A program made the translations under genes and the position numbers. The notes under the pieces were generated by a model. It was given only the letters and a program-made list of their open reading frames with translations, made no database searches and was not told where the DNA came from. Below are positions 7,495 through 15,245 of a stretch of DNA of 64,000 nt, piece after piece. How positions within the stretch are numbered: the stretch's first letter is position 1; every line of letters starts with the position of its first letter. Source of the DNA: Petroclostridium xylanilyticum. GTDB lineage: Bacteria; Bacillota; Clostridia; SK-Y3. Location of the stretch: the NCBI RefSeq assembly GCF_002252565.1, contig NZ_NPML01000011.1, positions 1 to 64,000 of the forward strand, given 5' to 3'.

Positions 7495-8616
7495 CTAATA
7501 AGTTATTACTTTTTTATTGCCTATCCGTTCAGGATTTAAATTGTTTTTTAATTTCTCAGGAAAGGATATCGTATTTTTATCTCCATCACTAATATATCTT
7601 TTATCCGGATTCTTATCAAAATAATCTAAATAATAATACATATCGTATTCCGAACCTTCACCAGCCCTCACTCTTAACATTTTCAACGGGTTGAAATCCT
7701 TATGTACCGGCGAAGGTGATGGCTTCCATCCAACCAACAGTATAGCATCATTTTTATATTCCACACCTTCATATTGCCCTTTTACAATATAATTGAAAGT
7801 GGAGTTAGCGTATGCACCAAAGGGCAAAGCAAGTGTATTTTGCGGATAGTTAGGAAAATACTCTTTCATTTTTTTAACATGTTTTCCTATCATTTTTTGA
7901 ATGGTTGCAGGGTCTGCCTTACCTAAATTTGTATGCCCAAAAGTGTGATTACCTATATCCATTCCCAAATTCAGGAGATACTGCAACCGTTCTTTTTCGG
8001 TTCCCTTGCTTCCTGCAAAAGCAACATCATTAATATAAAATGTCCCTTCAAGACCAAAGTCAGGATACTGTTTATAAAACTCCTGCATAATCCCCACTGC
8101 TGAATTAGGATTTACAACCAGCTTTCCGTCTTGCTCTATCAAATTAAATTCACTGGCAGGCCCATCATCAAAAGTGAAAACAATAGGTGTAGTCCCGGCC
8201 GGGACATTAATATTATTTGTAATAAAATCATTCAGACTGATTAGACGGTATCCTTTTTCATATAGAACCTTTAGGTCTTTTCTAAAATTATCAAAAGTTC
8301 TGGTAAACTCTTGCTCCTTGTCCCCAAAATAATGATACATAATGACCATAATTTCGCCCAGTTCATTAGGAGGCTTTACTTTTTCATTGTCAACTTTTTG
8401 TGTTTCTTCAGGTTGTTCTACGACTTCCTTCTTTTCCTGAGCTTGGCTTTCTGTGGCACCCCTATTGCTATCTATATTCGTATCATTCTTTTCTGGTTCC
8501 TCCACTTTTGGGTTAGGAGTGACAGCCGGAAGAGATTGTGTTGTCTTACATGCTGATAAAGAAAATATTATAATTATAGCTGCTAATAAAATTTCAAATT
8601 TTTTCATATATAACAT
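7495..8616 (-). CDS. Polysaccharide deacetylase lipoprotein
   Basis: A carbohydrate esterase family 4 (NodB) protein of about 373 residues. It has a lipoprotein signal ending SLSAC, a Lys/Glu-rich linker (about 30-85), then the NodB domain with FTFDDGPAS (catalytic Asp, metal Asp), DIGNHTFGHTNL (metal HxxxH) and LALPFGAY. Such enzymes remove N- or O-acetyl groups from peptidoglycan or other cell-surface polysaccharides outside the membrane. The start chosen (MLYMKKFE) lies 8 nt after AGGAG. It is probably cotranscribed with the upstream membrane protein, which ends 6 nt before this start. Confidence 0.87.
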   Translation of the reverse strand: MLYMKKFEILLAAIIIIFSLSACKTTQSLPAVTPNPKVEEPEKNDTNIDSNRGATESQAQEKKEVVEQPEETQKVDNEKVKPPNELGEIMVIMYHYFGDKEQEFTRTFDNFRKDLKVLYEKGYRLISLNDFITNNINVPAGTTPIVFTFDDGPASEFNLIEQDGKLVVNPNSAVGIMQEFYKQYPDFGLEGTFYINDVAFAGSKGTEKERLQYLLNLGMDIGNHTFGHTNLGKADPATIQKMIGKHVKKMKEYFPNYPQNTLALPFGAYANSTFNYIVKGQYEGVEYKNDAILLVGWKPSPSPVHKDFNPLKMLRVRAGEGSEYDMYYYLDYFDKNPDKRYISDGDKNTISFPEKLKNNLNPERIGNKKVITY

Positions 8617-8621
8617 TCCGG

Positions 8622-9272
8622 TCACTCCTGAACATTCGTACTTTTTTTATTATTTGTAGGAATAACTTGAACTTTATCAATTGACCCATCTCTCATGCTG
8701 TAAATCCTAAGTGTTACTCCATCCAGGGCGACCGATGCCCTTTCAGATAGCTTTTTCCCTAATTTTTTCAATTCATTCGCCATAACTCCCGCAATAGTAT
8801 TACCTAATTCATCGGGAATATTAACCGATGCAATTAAATTTACCTGTCTTACCGGAGTCGCTCCGCTGATTACATAACCTTCTTCATGGGTAAAACTTGA
8901 AGTATACAGAAATTTCTTTATACCAAAAAGAATAGCAATTGCAATGATACCTAATAATAGATCAAAACTGGTAGAATGGTCTACAATAAGTTTTCTTGCT
9001 ATTGCAAATAATAAAACCTCTATCGCGCTGCCAGGTGTGTGCTTTGCGAGCATCTTGACAAACTCAATACCAATGATCAGCTGTAAAGCATATCCCAGGA
9101 AATCTTCATAACGAAATTCTACAGTTTCATTAAATATGCTTCCTGAAAGAATAACCAGATCTCTTACTAAACTGATAGAGGATATTACTATTCCTGCTAA
9201 TATTAATACCGAAATATATATTTCGATAAAGCTGGAACAGGTAGAAACCCTGCTTCTCAGGTATTGCTTCAT
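8622..9272 (-). CDS. PsiE-like membrane protein
   Basis: A protein of about 216 residues with four hydrophobic helices in the first 130 residues, then a soluble C-terminal domain rich in beta segments. The membrane half resembles the phosphate-starvation-inducible PsiE family; the assignment is from general pattern and not certain. The C-terminal part (about 140-217) is not recognised. Of two adjacent ATGs the second is better spaced from GAGGAGGA. The candidate promoter at 9331-9360 was duplicated by IS copy 2, leaving an intact one for this gene. Confidence 0.6.
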   Translation of the reverse strand: MKQYLRSRVSTCSSFIEIYISVLILAGIVISSISLVRDLVILSGSIFNETVEFRYEDFLGYALQLIIGIEFVKMLAKHTPGSAIEVLLFAIARKLIVDHSTSFDLLLGIIAIAILFGIKKFLYTSSFTHEEGYVISGATPVRQVNLIASVNIPDELGNTIAGVMANELKKLGKKLSERASVALDGVTLRIYSMRDGSIDKVQVIPTNNKKSTNVQE

Positions 9273-9330
9273 CATTCCTCCTCAACCTCCTTAATACAAT
9301 TATGTTAACTTTAGCATTTATGTTATTTTT

Positions 9331-9360
9331 ATTATATATAATGAAACTTTTAATTGTCCA
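9331..9360 (-). promoter_or_regulatory. Candidate promoter of the PsiE-like gene
   Basis: The minus strand reads TGGACA (9355-9360), 18 bp, TATAAT (9331-9336), about 60 nt upstream of the start codon. The -10 is the first six bases of the target duplication of IS copy 2. Confidence 0.5.
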
Positions 9361-9451
9361 GTACTAAAATTCAAATTTTAAGAGAAAATAATAATGTGGC
9401 AAAAATAATATTTATGGAGTGATTTAAAATGGCTGATGATATCTTTAGAAA
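9331..9451. repeat. Target-site duplication, left copy, of IS copy 2 (121 bp)
   Basis: Identical to 11436-11556. It keeps the promoter region of the PsiE-like gene and ends eight codons into a duplicated copy of the small gene that is intact on the other side. Confidence 0.95.
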
Positions 9452-9473
9452 CGGGTCTTTGACAGTTGAATAA
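9429..9473 (+). pseudogene. Duplicated 5' fragment of the small gene at 11534
   Basis: The target duplication copied the ribosome binding site, start codon and first seven codons (MADDIFR) of the small gene. Reading then runs into the left end of the insertion sequence and stops after 14 codons. It is a by-product of transposition. Confidence 0.9.
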
Positions 9474-11435
9474 AGAAAAAATTCCTGAAAGCCTTGAAAT
9501 AGGCTTATTTTTTTGTCAATTTTTTTATTTTTGTATATCGCACTTTCTCGCACTGTGTTATAATATAAGTATAGGAGGCGATATTATAAATGAGACTTAA
9601 GGTTACAAAATCTAAAAATTCTGCTTCGCTTTATGTTATTAAATCTATTTATAACAGCAAAACTCAATCAAATTCCTCCAAGATTGTAGAAAAGCTTGGT
9701 ACAGAAGCTGAACTAAGAGAAAAACTCAATGGCGCAGATCCGTATGAATGGGCTAAAGAATATATTAGAAAATTAAATGAAAAGGAAAAAAAACAAACCC
9801 GAAAAATACTTGTTCCTTTTCAGCAGTCTAAAATTATTCCAAAAGAAGAGCAACGCTCTTTTAACGGTGGTTATCTATTTCTTCAAAAAATATATCACGA
9901 ACTTGGACTTCACAAGATTTGCAAGGAGATTTCACGAAAGTATAAATTTGATTTTGACTTGGATTCAATACTTTCCAGGTTAATCTACGGTAGAGTGATC
10001 TTTCCATCCTCTAAACTTGCTACATATGAGCTTTCTAAAAAATTTATCGAGCAGCCGAATTTTGATTTGCATCAAATATACAGAGCTCTTGAATTCCTTG
10101 CTAAGGAGACAGATTTTATCCAGTCCTCCTTGTATGAAAACAGCCTGAAGGTTTCCAAAAGAAATACCGGTATTCTTTACTATGATTGCACCAATTACTT
10201 TTTTGAAATTGAACAGGAGGATGGCAACAAGCAATATGGTCCTTCTAAAGATCACAAACCCAATCCGATCATTCAAATGGGACTGTTTATGGACGGAGAT
10301 GGAATCCCTCTGGCTTTCAGCATTAACAAAGGGAATATGAATGAACAACTGACTTTAAAGCCATTAGAAAAGAAAATTATTTCTGACTTTGAACTTTCTA
10401 AGTTTATTGTTTGCACAGATGCAGGCCTTGCTTCTGAAGATAATCGAAAGTTTAACGACAAGGATGGCCGGGCATTTATTACAACACAGTCTATCAAAAA
10501 ATTAAAGGAACATTTAAAAAAATGGGCTCTTGCTCCAAATGGCTGGAAACTCCCGGGCAGCGATAAAACCTATGACATTTCCAAACTTGATGAAATGATA
10601 GATAAAGCTGCTCCTGAAGATAAAACGAAAATAAGGGCAAAAGTATTTTATAAGGAGCGCTGGATTAAAGAAAAAGATTTTGAACAAAGGCTGATTATAA
10701 CGTATTCTATCAAATACAGGGATTATCAGCGTAAAATCCGCAACTCTCAAATAGAAAGAGCTCAAAAGGCAATAGAAAACAACCCGACAAAAATCAAGAA
10801 ATGCAATGCTAACGATTACAAAAGGTTTATTACCAAAACAAGCTGTACTGCTGATGGAGAAGTTGCAGAAAACGAGATATACAGCATTGATTCTGCTCTA
10901 ATCCAGAAGGAAGAAGCTTTTGATGGTTTTTATGGGGTTTGCACAAACCTTGAGGATGATGTATCTGAAATAATCAAGGTTAATCACAGAAGATGGGAGA
11001 TTGAAGAATGCTTTAGAATTATGAAAAGCGAATTCAAAGCAAGACCTGTGTATTTAAGCAATGATGACAGGATTGAAGCACATTTTATTACTTGCTTTAT
11101 ATCTCTGATTATTTACAGGTTGCTTGAAAAGCGTCTGCATGAGGAGTTTACTTGTCATGAGATTATCTCCGGACTTCGAAATATAGAATTCTATAATACT
11201 CAATGTGAAGGCTATATTCCAACCTATACAAGAACTGATTTTACTGATGCTTTACATGATGCTTTTGGTTTTCGTACAGATTATCAAATTATTAGTACAA
11301 GTATGATGAAAAAAATTTTAAAAGAAACAAAAAAATAAAAAAAGTACGCACTTTTTGAACACGTGAAGAAAGCTTGAAACTTAGTTTTTTCAACCAGTTA
11401 CAAGCTTTTTTTGTTTTCCAACTGTCAAACTTGGG
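9452..11435 (+). mobile_element. IS1634-type insertion sequence, copy 2 (1984 bp)
   Basis: Same length, ends and transposase as copy 1. Its first base C has no partner in the target duplication, which fixes the left boundary of the whole family as CGGGTCTTTGACAG. The flanking direct repeat is 121 bp and unrelated in sequence to those of the other copies except for its first bases, ATTATA. Confidence 0.95.
9590..11338 (+). CDS. IS1634-family transposase, copy 2
   Basis: A 582-residue DDE transposase with the same protein sequence as the copy at 3704 (D199, D277, E472 intact). Confidence 0.95.
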   Translation: MRLKVTKSKNSASLYVIKSIYNSKTQSNSSKIVEKLGTEAELREKLNGADPYEWAKEYIRKLNEKEKKQTRKILVPFQQSKIIPKEEQRSFNGGYLFLQKIYHELGLHKICKEISRKYKFDFDLDSILSRLIYGRVIFPSSKLATYELSKKFIEQPNFDLHQIYRALEFLAKETDFIQSSLYENSLKVSKRNTGILYYDCTNYFFEIEQEDGNKQYGPSKDHKPNPIIQMGLFMDGDGIPLAFSINKGNMNEQLTLKPLEKKIISDFELSKFIVCTDAGLASEDNRKFNDKDGRAFITTQSIKKLKEHLKKWALAPNGWKLPGSDKTYDISKLDEMIDKAAPEDKTKIRAKVFYKERWIKEKDFEQRLIITYSIKYRDYQRKIRNSQIERAQKAIENNPTKIKKCNANDYKRFITKTSCTADGEVAENEIYSIDSALIQKEEAFDGFYGVCTNLEDDVSEIIKVNHRRWEIEECFRIMKSEFKARPVYLSNDDRIEAHFITCFISLIIYRLLEKRLHEEFTCHEIISGLRNIEFYNTQCEGYIPTYTRTDFTDALHDAFGFRTDYQIISTSMMKKILKETKK

Positions 11436-11556
11436 ATTATATATAATGAAACTTTTAATTGTCCAGTACTAAAATTCAAATTTTAAGAGAAAATAATAAT
11501 GTGGCAAAAATAATATTTATGGAGTGATTTAAAATGGCTGATGATATCTTTAGAAA
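11436..11556. repeat. Target-site duplication, right copy, of IS copy 2
   Basis: Identical to 9331-9451. It restores the 5' end and ribosome binding site of the small gene at 11534. Confidence 0.95.
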
Positions 11557-11785
11557 TAAAAAAGATTTTGCACGCGCAGAATTTACAACTGAAGTATCGC
11601 CTCCAATGAGACCTTATATTAGTCCTCGAGAAGCAAAATCACAGAAGGCTCAATATGAAAGCGGTGGTGGCCCTGGACTTAGGAAAGATGTTAAAATTCC
11701 TATAAAATATAAAACAACAAGTAAACGCGCTCATGGTCAATGTATGCATAATCATGAAAAACACAGGTCCGACAGATTTGAATAA
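11534..11785 (+). CDS. Small basic protein of unknown function
   Basis: An 83-residue hydrophilic protein, rich in Lys, Arg and His, with a central PPMRPYISPREAK segment, a GGGPG turn and a C-terminal HGQCMHNHEKH stretch that could bind metal. No family is recognised. GGAGTG stands 7 nt before ATG, and a hairpin terminator follows at 11798. It was split from its original upstream region by IS copy 2, but the long duplication re-created 98 bp of its own upstream sequence. Confidence 0.65.
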   Translation: MADDIFRNKKDFARAEFTTEVSPPMRPYISPREAKSQKAQYESGGGPGLRKDVKIPIKYKTTSKRAHGQCMHNHEKHRSDRFE

Positions 11786-11797
11786 TGTTTTTAAAAC

Positions 11798-11832
11798 TAT
11801 CCCCGAAAATTTAGGGGATATTCTTATTTTTT
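11798..11832 (+). terminator. Terminator of the small basic protein gene
   Basis: A 7-bp stem TATCCCC/GGGGATA is followed by TTCTTATTTTTTC. It overlaps the 3' end of the converging reductase gene. Confidence 0.7.
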
Positions 11833-12509
11833 CTTTTATCTCCTTTGGGACATACTTTAATACAGACTCCACACACCGAACCTCTCCCTATATGTTGAAA
11901 TTTTTCTTTCATATATTGGCTGCAGGCATGGGCATCTACGATATGTTCTCTTCCTTTTTCCAATTCCCACTCATTACCCCTGATTGCCATAGCCGGACAC
12001 GCCAAACTGCATAAGTTGCAATTTTTACAGCTATTATCCTTACTTACAGATGAAATTGGCAGCGGCATATCTGTTAATATAGTTCCCAATCGTATTCTTG
12101 GGCCATAATCATGAGTAACAAGTAATCCGCTCTTTCCTATCCATCCCAGCCCGGCTAAAACAGCAGCTGTCTTATGCGGAAAAATACCCGAATAGCTTTC
12201 GGCAGCATCTTTAACGGTTTGTGATGCAGGTACGGCAATATACTGATATCCCCAATCTTGAAGCAGCAGGCCCGTCCTTATTGTAATCTGGTCTATAAGA
12301 GCATTTACAGTCCTATAGTGATGAAAATAAGTATAGGTAGGCATATTATCAATTTCATCTATAATCCTGTCCGAAAGCCTTACAGCAATGGAAATAGCAT
12401 AAGGCAAATCTCTATATTTTTCATCGATACATTTGCTTATGTCCGCAAAACCTATTATTGAGGCACCCCAACTATGAATTTTATCCTTTAATACTTCTAT
12501 TCTATCCAT
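11811..12509 (-). CDS. QueG-like 4Fe-4S double-cluster protein
   Basis: About 232 residues. The C-terminal part has two ferredoxin-type Cys clusters (CKNCNLCSLACP and CGVCIKVCP), and the upstream GLGWIGKSGLLVT is the conserved motif of epoxyqueuosine reductase relatives. It is shorter than true QueG (about 310-380 residues) and has no HEAT-repeat tail, so it is a stand-alone family member, probably a reductase of unknown substrate. The start chosen follows GGAAGG by 7 nt. Confidence 0.75.
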   Translation of the reverse strand: MDRIEVLKDKIHSWGASIIGFADISKCIDEKYRDLPYAISIAVRLSDRIIDEIDNMPTYTYFHHYRTVNALIDQITIRTGLLLQDWGYQYIAVPASQTVKDAAESYSGIFPHKTAAVLAGLGWIGKSGLLVTHDYGPRIRLGTILTDMPLPISSVSKDNSCKNCNLCSLACPAMAIRGNEWELEKGREHIVDAHACSQYMKEKFQHIGRGSVCGVCIKVCPKGDKRKNKNIP

Positions 12510-12619
12510 GACAACACCTTCCAATCTAATATTATCCAAAATTAAGCTAATTATAGACAGCTTGTTCAAAATATATTATAACATAAAATATTTTACTGTT
12601 ATTACCAATCCATTTGTGT

Positions 12620-12625
12620 TATAAT
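12620..12625 (+). promoter_or_regulatory. Extended -10 promoter of the DUF4364 gene
   Basis: The sequence TGTTATAAT is an extended -10 element only about 18 bp before the start, so the mRNA leader would be very short. No clear -35 is visible. Confidence 0.45.
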
Positions 12626-12642
12626 ATTCTAGGGTGATGAAA

Positions 12643-13185
12643 TTGATAAAAAATGATGTACATGATATAACAGAAAATAAATTAATATTGCTATTTATTC
12701 TTGATAAAATTAATATACCCTTAACAAACAGTCAAATAACCGAACTTGTTATGAAAGATTCTCTTATGAATTACTTCATTTTGCAGCAATATCTTTCTGA
12801 ACTTATTAATGCAGCACAAATAATAACTTATGAAGAAAAAGATAAACAGTTTTATAAATTAACTCCCGGAGGGCGGATGACTTTAAGTTACTTCGAAAAC
12901 AGGATACCCTTCAGTATAAGGGAAAAAATCCTCCAAACGATTTCGGAAAAGAAAAAAGATTTTAAACAATCTGCTGAAATAATCAGCAATTATACCCCTC
13001 GAAATGAGAATGAGTATATTGTTGAGTGCAAGATTATTGAAAATAGAACTCCTTTGATAGAGTTAAAGCTTAATGTAGGTACAAAAAAACAAGCCAAGCA
13101 CATATGCGAGCACTGGAAAAAAAACTCTGAGCAAATTTACTCCCAGATTATTTCTGCCCTTACATTAGAACAAAATAAACAATAA
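12643..13185 (+). CDS. DUF4364 family protein
   Basis: About 180 residues with an N-terminal winged-helix-like region (ENKLILLFILDKINIPLTNS, then a YLSELINAAQI recognition-type helix) and a beta-rich C-terminal domain. This pattern is DUF4364, a clostridial family suspected to regulate transcription. The start is uncertain: TTG at 12643, 5 nt after AGGGTGA, is preferred, but ATG at 12637 or GTG at 12634 in the same frame are possible. It is divergent from the QueG-like gene. Confidence 0.75.
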   Translation: MIKNDVHDITENKLILLFILDKINIPLTNSQITELVMKDSLMNYFILQQYLSELINAAQIITYEEKDKQFYKLTPGGRMTLSYFENRIPFSIREKILQTISEKKKDFKQSAEIISNYTPRNENEYIVECKIIENRTPLIELKLNVGTKKQAKHICEHWKKNSEQIYSQIISALTLEQNKQ

Positions 13186-13190
13186 TTAGA

Positions 13191-13225
13191 AAGCCTGTGA
13201 ATCTATTTAGTCACAGGCTTCTTAA
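13191..13225. terminator. Bidirectional terminator
   Basis: A 10-bp stem AAGCCTGTGA/TCACAGGCTT lies between the converging DUF4364 gene and the 80-residue gene, overlapping the stop of the latter. Confidence 0.75.
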
Positions 13226-13464
13226 TTGAATAACAGTTTAGCTATGCACTTGTCTTCATCTGCAACCTTCAATCCTCTTGCCTTCACTTCCTTTAGAAGC
13301 TTTAGATATTCATGCTTTGCAAACTCAAACTTAAGTTTTGCAATTTTTATCTTGCCGTAGTCATCATTAACATCTTCCAGGTACATCTGAAACAATTTAC
13401 ATTCTTTTACTGACCTATCCAGCTTTGATAATAATTCTTCATCTGAAAGCAAACTGTCTTGCAT
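13222..13464 (-). CDS. Small helical protein of unknown function
   Basis: An 80-residue, charged, mostly helical protein (EELLSKLDRSVKECKLF..., KLKFEFAKHEYLKLLKEVKA) that could form a coiled coil. The ribosome binding site AAGGAGGGAAC is excellent, which supports translation. The family is not recognised. It lies downstream of ilvA on the same strand with a gap of about 56 nt. Confidence 0.7.
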   Translation of the reverse strand: MQDSLLSDEELLSKLDRSVKECKLFQMYLEDVNDDYGKIKIAKLKFEFAKHEYLKLLKEVKARGLKVADEDKCIAKLLFN

Positions 13465-13520
13465 ATTAGTTCCCTCCTTCCATTACACACTTATTCATTA
13501 TATGCAGCTAACCCTAAAAA

Positions 13521-14726
13521 TTATACAATTATTTTGTAACCTTTTTCCTTAAGAACGTTTTGTACTTTCATTGCATGCTCCCTATCCCTTGTTTCCAGGA
13601 TCATATCCACCTCTGCGTCCCCCAGTTCCAATCCTTCTTTTTCCCGGTTATGAACAATGGATACGATATTTACTTTCAGCTGCTCTAATATACTGATCAT
13701 TCCCCTTAACTGCCCTGGTTTATCTTGCAGTATTGTTTTAAGCTCAACCTTTCTACCACTCTTTACAAGACCTTTATCGATAATCATCGAAACAAGATTT
13801 GTATCGATGTTTCCCCCGGTAGCAATCACTACTATTTTTTTACCCTGCAAATTAATTTTTTTATGAATTACTGCAGCTAAAGACGCCGCCCCTGCACCTT
13901 CGACAATGTATTTGGCACGTTCCAGGTATAACAGTATTGCATGGGCAATTTCATCTTCAGTAACCACCTCAATATCATCTACATACTTACTAACAATATC
14001 AAAAGTAATACTTCCGGGTGTTTTCACTGCAATACCGTCAGCTATTGTACTGGCTGTGTCAGTTGTAATGATTTTTCCCGCTTCTATAGAGCGCCGCATT
14101 GAATCAAAGTTCTTTACTTCTACCCCGATAATTTTTACCTTAGGGTTAATATTCTTAGCTGCAATGGCAACCCCGGAAATTATTCCTCCCCCTCCTATTG
14201 GAACAACGATTGCATCTACATCGTGCATATCTTCAAATATTTCTAATCCTATGGTACCTTGCCCTGCAATGATATGGGGATCATTAAATGCATGGATAAA
14301 TGATAAACCTTCTTCCTGTTGCATTTGTTTAGCTCTTTCAAAAGCATCATCATAAGTAATGCCATGCAAAACAATTCGAGCACCATAATTTTTAGTCGCT
14401 GTAACCTTAGCTAGGGGGGTAGGTTCTGGCATAACAACCGTGGATGAAATTCCGAATTTACTTGCAGCTAGAGCTACACCTTGCGCATGATTCCCTGCAG
14501 ATGCTGCTATAACTCCATATTTTCTCTCTTGTTCCCCAAAACTTGAAATTTTATTATAAGCACCCCTGATTTTAAAAGAACCCGTCTTTTGCAGGTGTTC
14601 GGGTTTAATATAAATATCGTTACCGCTTATTTCACTAAAAGTTCTGCTGGAGACAAGATCGGTTCTATGTACAATTCCTTTCAGCTTTTCTTGAGCTTCT
14701 TTAATCATTTGAAATGTTACTTCCAT
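13521..14726 (-). CDS. ilvA: Threonine ammonia-lyase
   Basis: A 401-residue PLP enzyme converting L-threonine to 2-oxobutanoate and ammonia, the first step of isoleucine synthesis or of threonine catabolism. The PLP lysine is in GSFKIRGAYNK (about 50-60), the phosphate-binding loop is GGGGIISG, and a single ACT-like domain lies at 325-401 (LKTILQDKPGQLRGM). One short ACT domain, rather than the two of E. coli IlvA, is usual for this Gram-positive form. The start follows GGGGAGG closely. Confidence 0.93.
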   Translation of the reverse strand: MEVTFQMIKEAQEKLKGIVHRTDLVSSRTFSEISGNDIYIKPEHLQKTGSFKIRGAYNKISSFGEQERKYGVIAASAGNHAQGVALAASKFGISSTVVMPEPTPLAKVTATKNYGARIVLHGITYDDAFERAKQMQQEEGLSFIHAFNDPHIIAGQGTIGLEIFEDMHDVDAIVVPIGGGGIISGVAIAAKNINPKVKIIGVEVKNFDSMRRSIEAGKIITTDTASTIADGIAVKTPGSITFDIVSKYVDDIEVVTEDEIAHAILLYLERAKYIVEGAGAASLAAVIHKKINLQGKKIVVIATGGNIDTNLVSMIIDKGLVKSGRKVELKTILQDKPGQLRGMISILEQLKVNIVSIVHNREKEGLELGDAEVDMILETRDREHAMKVQNVLKEKGYKIIV

Positions 14727-14807
14727 ACTATCCTCCCCATGCCGGCCTAAATTTACTAACTATTTATCTATCAATATATGCAAAAATTCAAGGAATTAAA
14801 CCCAAAA

Positions 14808-14840
14808 CAAAAAAAACTCCGTTACCACTAACGAAGTTTA
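14808..14840 (-). terminator. Terminator of the Leu-Gly-Gly tRNA operon
   Basis: On the minus strand AACTTCGTTA/TAACGGAGTT forms a 10-bp stem followed by TTTTTTG, directly after the last tRNA. Confidence 0.85.
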
Positions 14841-14841
14841 A

Positions 14842-14915
14842 TGGAGCGGGTGATGGGAATCGAACCCACGCGATCAGCTTGGAAGGCTGAGATTCTACCA
14901 TTGAACTACACCCGC
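14842..14915 (-). tRNA. tRNA-Gly (anticodon TCC)
   Basis: A cloverleaf with acceptor GCGGGTG/CACCCGC, anticodon loop CTTCCAA, T arm GGTTCGATTCC and encoded CCA. It is identical to the tRNA at 45405-45478. Confidence 0.95.
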
Positions 14916-14924
14916 GTATTCAAT

Positions 14925-14999
14925 TGGAGCGGAAGACGGGATTCGAACCCGCGACGTTCACCTTGGCAAGGTGACGCTCTACCACTGAGCCACTCCCGC
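14925..14999 (-). tRNA. tRNA-Gly (anticodon GCC)
   Basis: A cloverleaf with anticodon stem TCACC/GGTGA, loop TTGCCAA, and encoded CCA. It is the middle gene of a three-tRNA operon. Confidence 0.95.
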
Positions 15000-15004
15000 T
15001 TATT

Positions 15005-15088
15005 TGGTGCGGGCGGAGGGACTTGAACCCCCACGCCGGTGGCACTAGATCCTAAGTCTAGCGCGTCTGCCAATTCCGCCACGCCCGC
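15005..15088 (-). tRNA. tRNA-Leu (anticodon TAG)
   Basis: An 84-nt class II tRNA with a long variable arm (TGCCACCGGCGT), anticodon loop CTTAGGA and encoded CCA. It is the first gene of the operon. Confidence 0.95.
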
Positions 15089-15133
15089 ATTACAGTATTG
15101 TTTTCATCGCTGTAATCTCTAGCGACAAAGATT

Positions 15134-15162
15134 ATTATACACGGATCCATATTAGTTGTCAA
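15134..15162 (-). promoter_or_regulatory. Promoter of the Leu-Gly-Gly tRNA operon
   Basis: A consensus sigma-A promoter on the minus strand: TTGACA (15157-15162), 17 bp, TATAAT (15134-15139), about 45 nt upstream of tRNA-Leu. The target duplication of IS copy 3 begins exactly at this -10. Confidence 0.9.
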
Positions 15163-15245
15163 TATTTTTTTTAATTTTTTTTTTAAGGAAAGGAAATTAT
15201 AAATTTTAAAGTGTTCAGGCAAACAAAGGGACAGCAAACAAAGCA
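15134..15245. repeat. Target-site duplication, left copy, of IS copy 3 (112 bp)
   Basis: Identical to 17230-17341. It contains the complete tRNA promoter and part of the CAAACAAAGGGACA repeat that borders the tyrosine-transposase element. Confidence 0.95.

Noticed and set aside
14841-15026. A 61-codon frame reading GIEPTRSAWKAE-like sequence
   Set aside because: It is the antisense translation of two tRNA-Gly genes; such frames are a known artefact. The frame at 61274-61462 is the same kind of artefact over tRNA-Pro.
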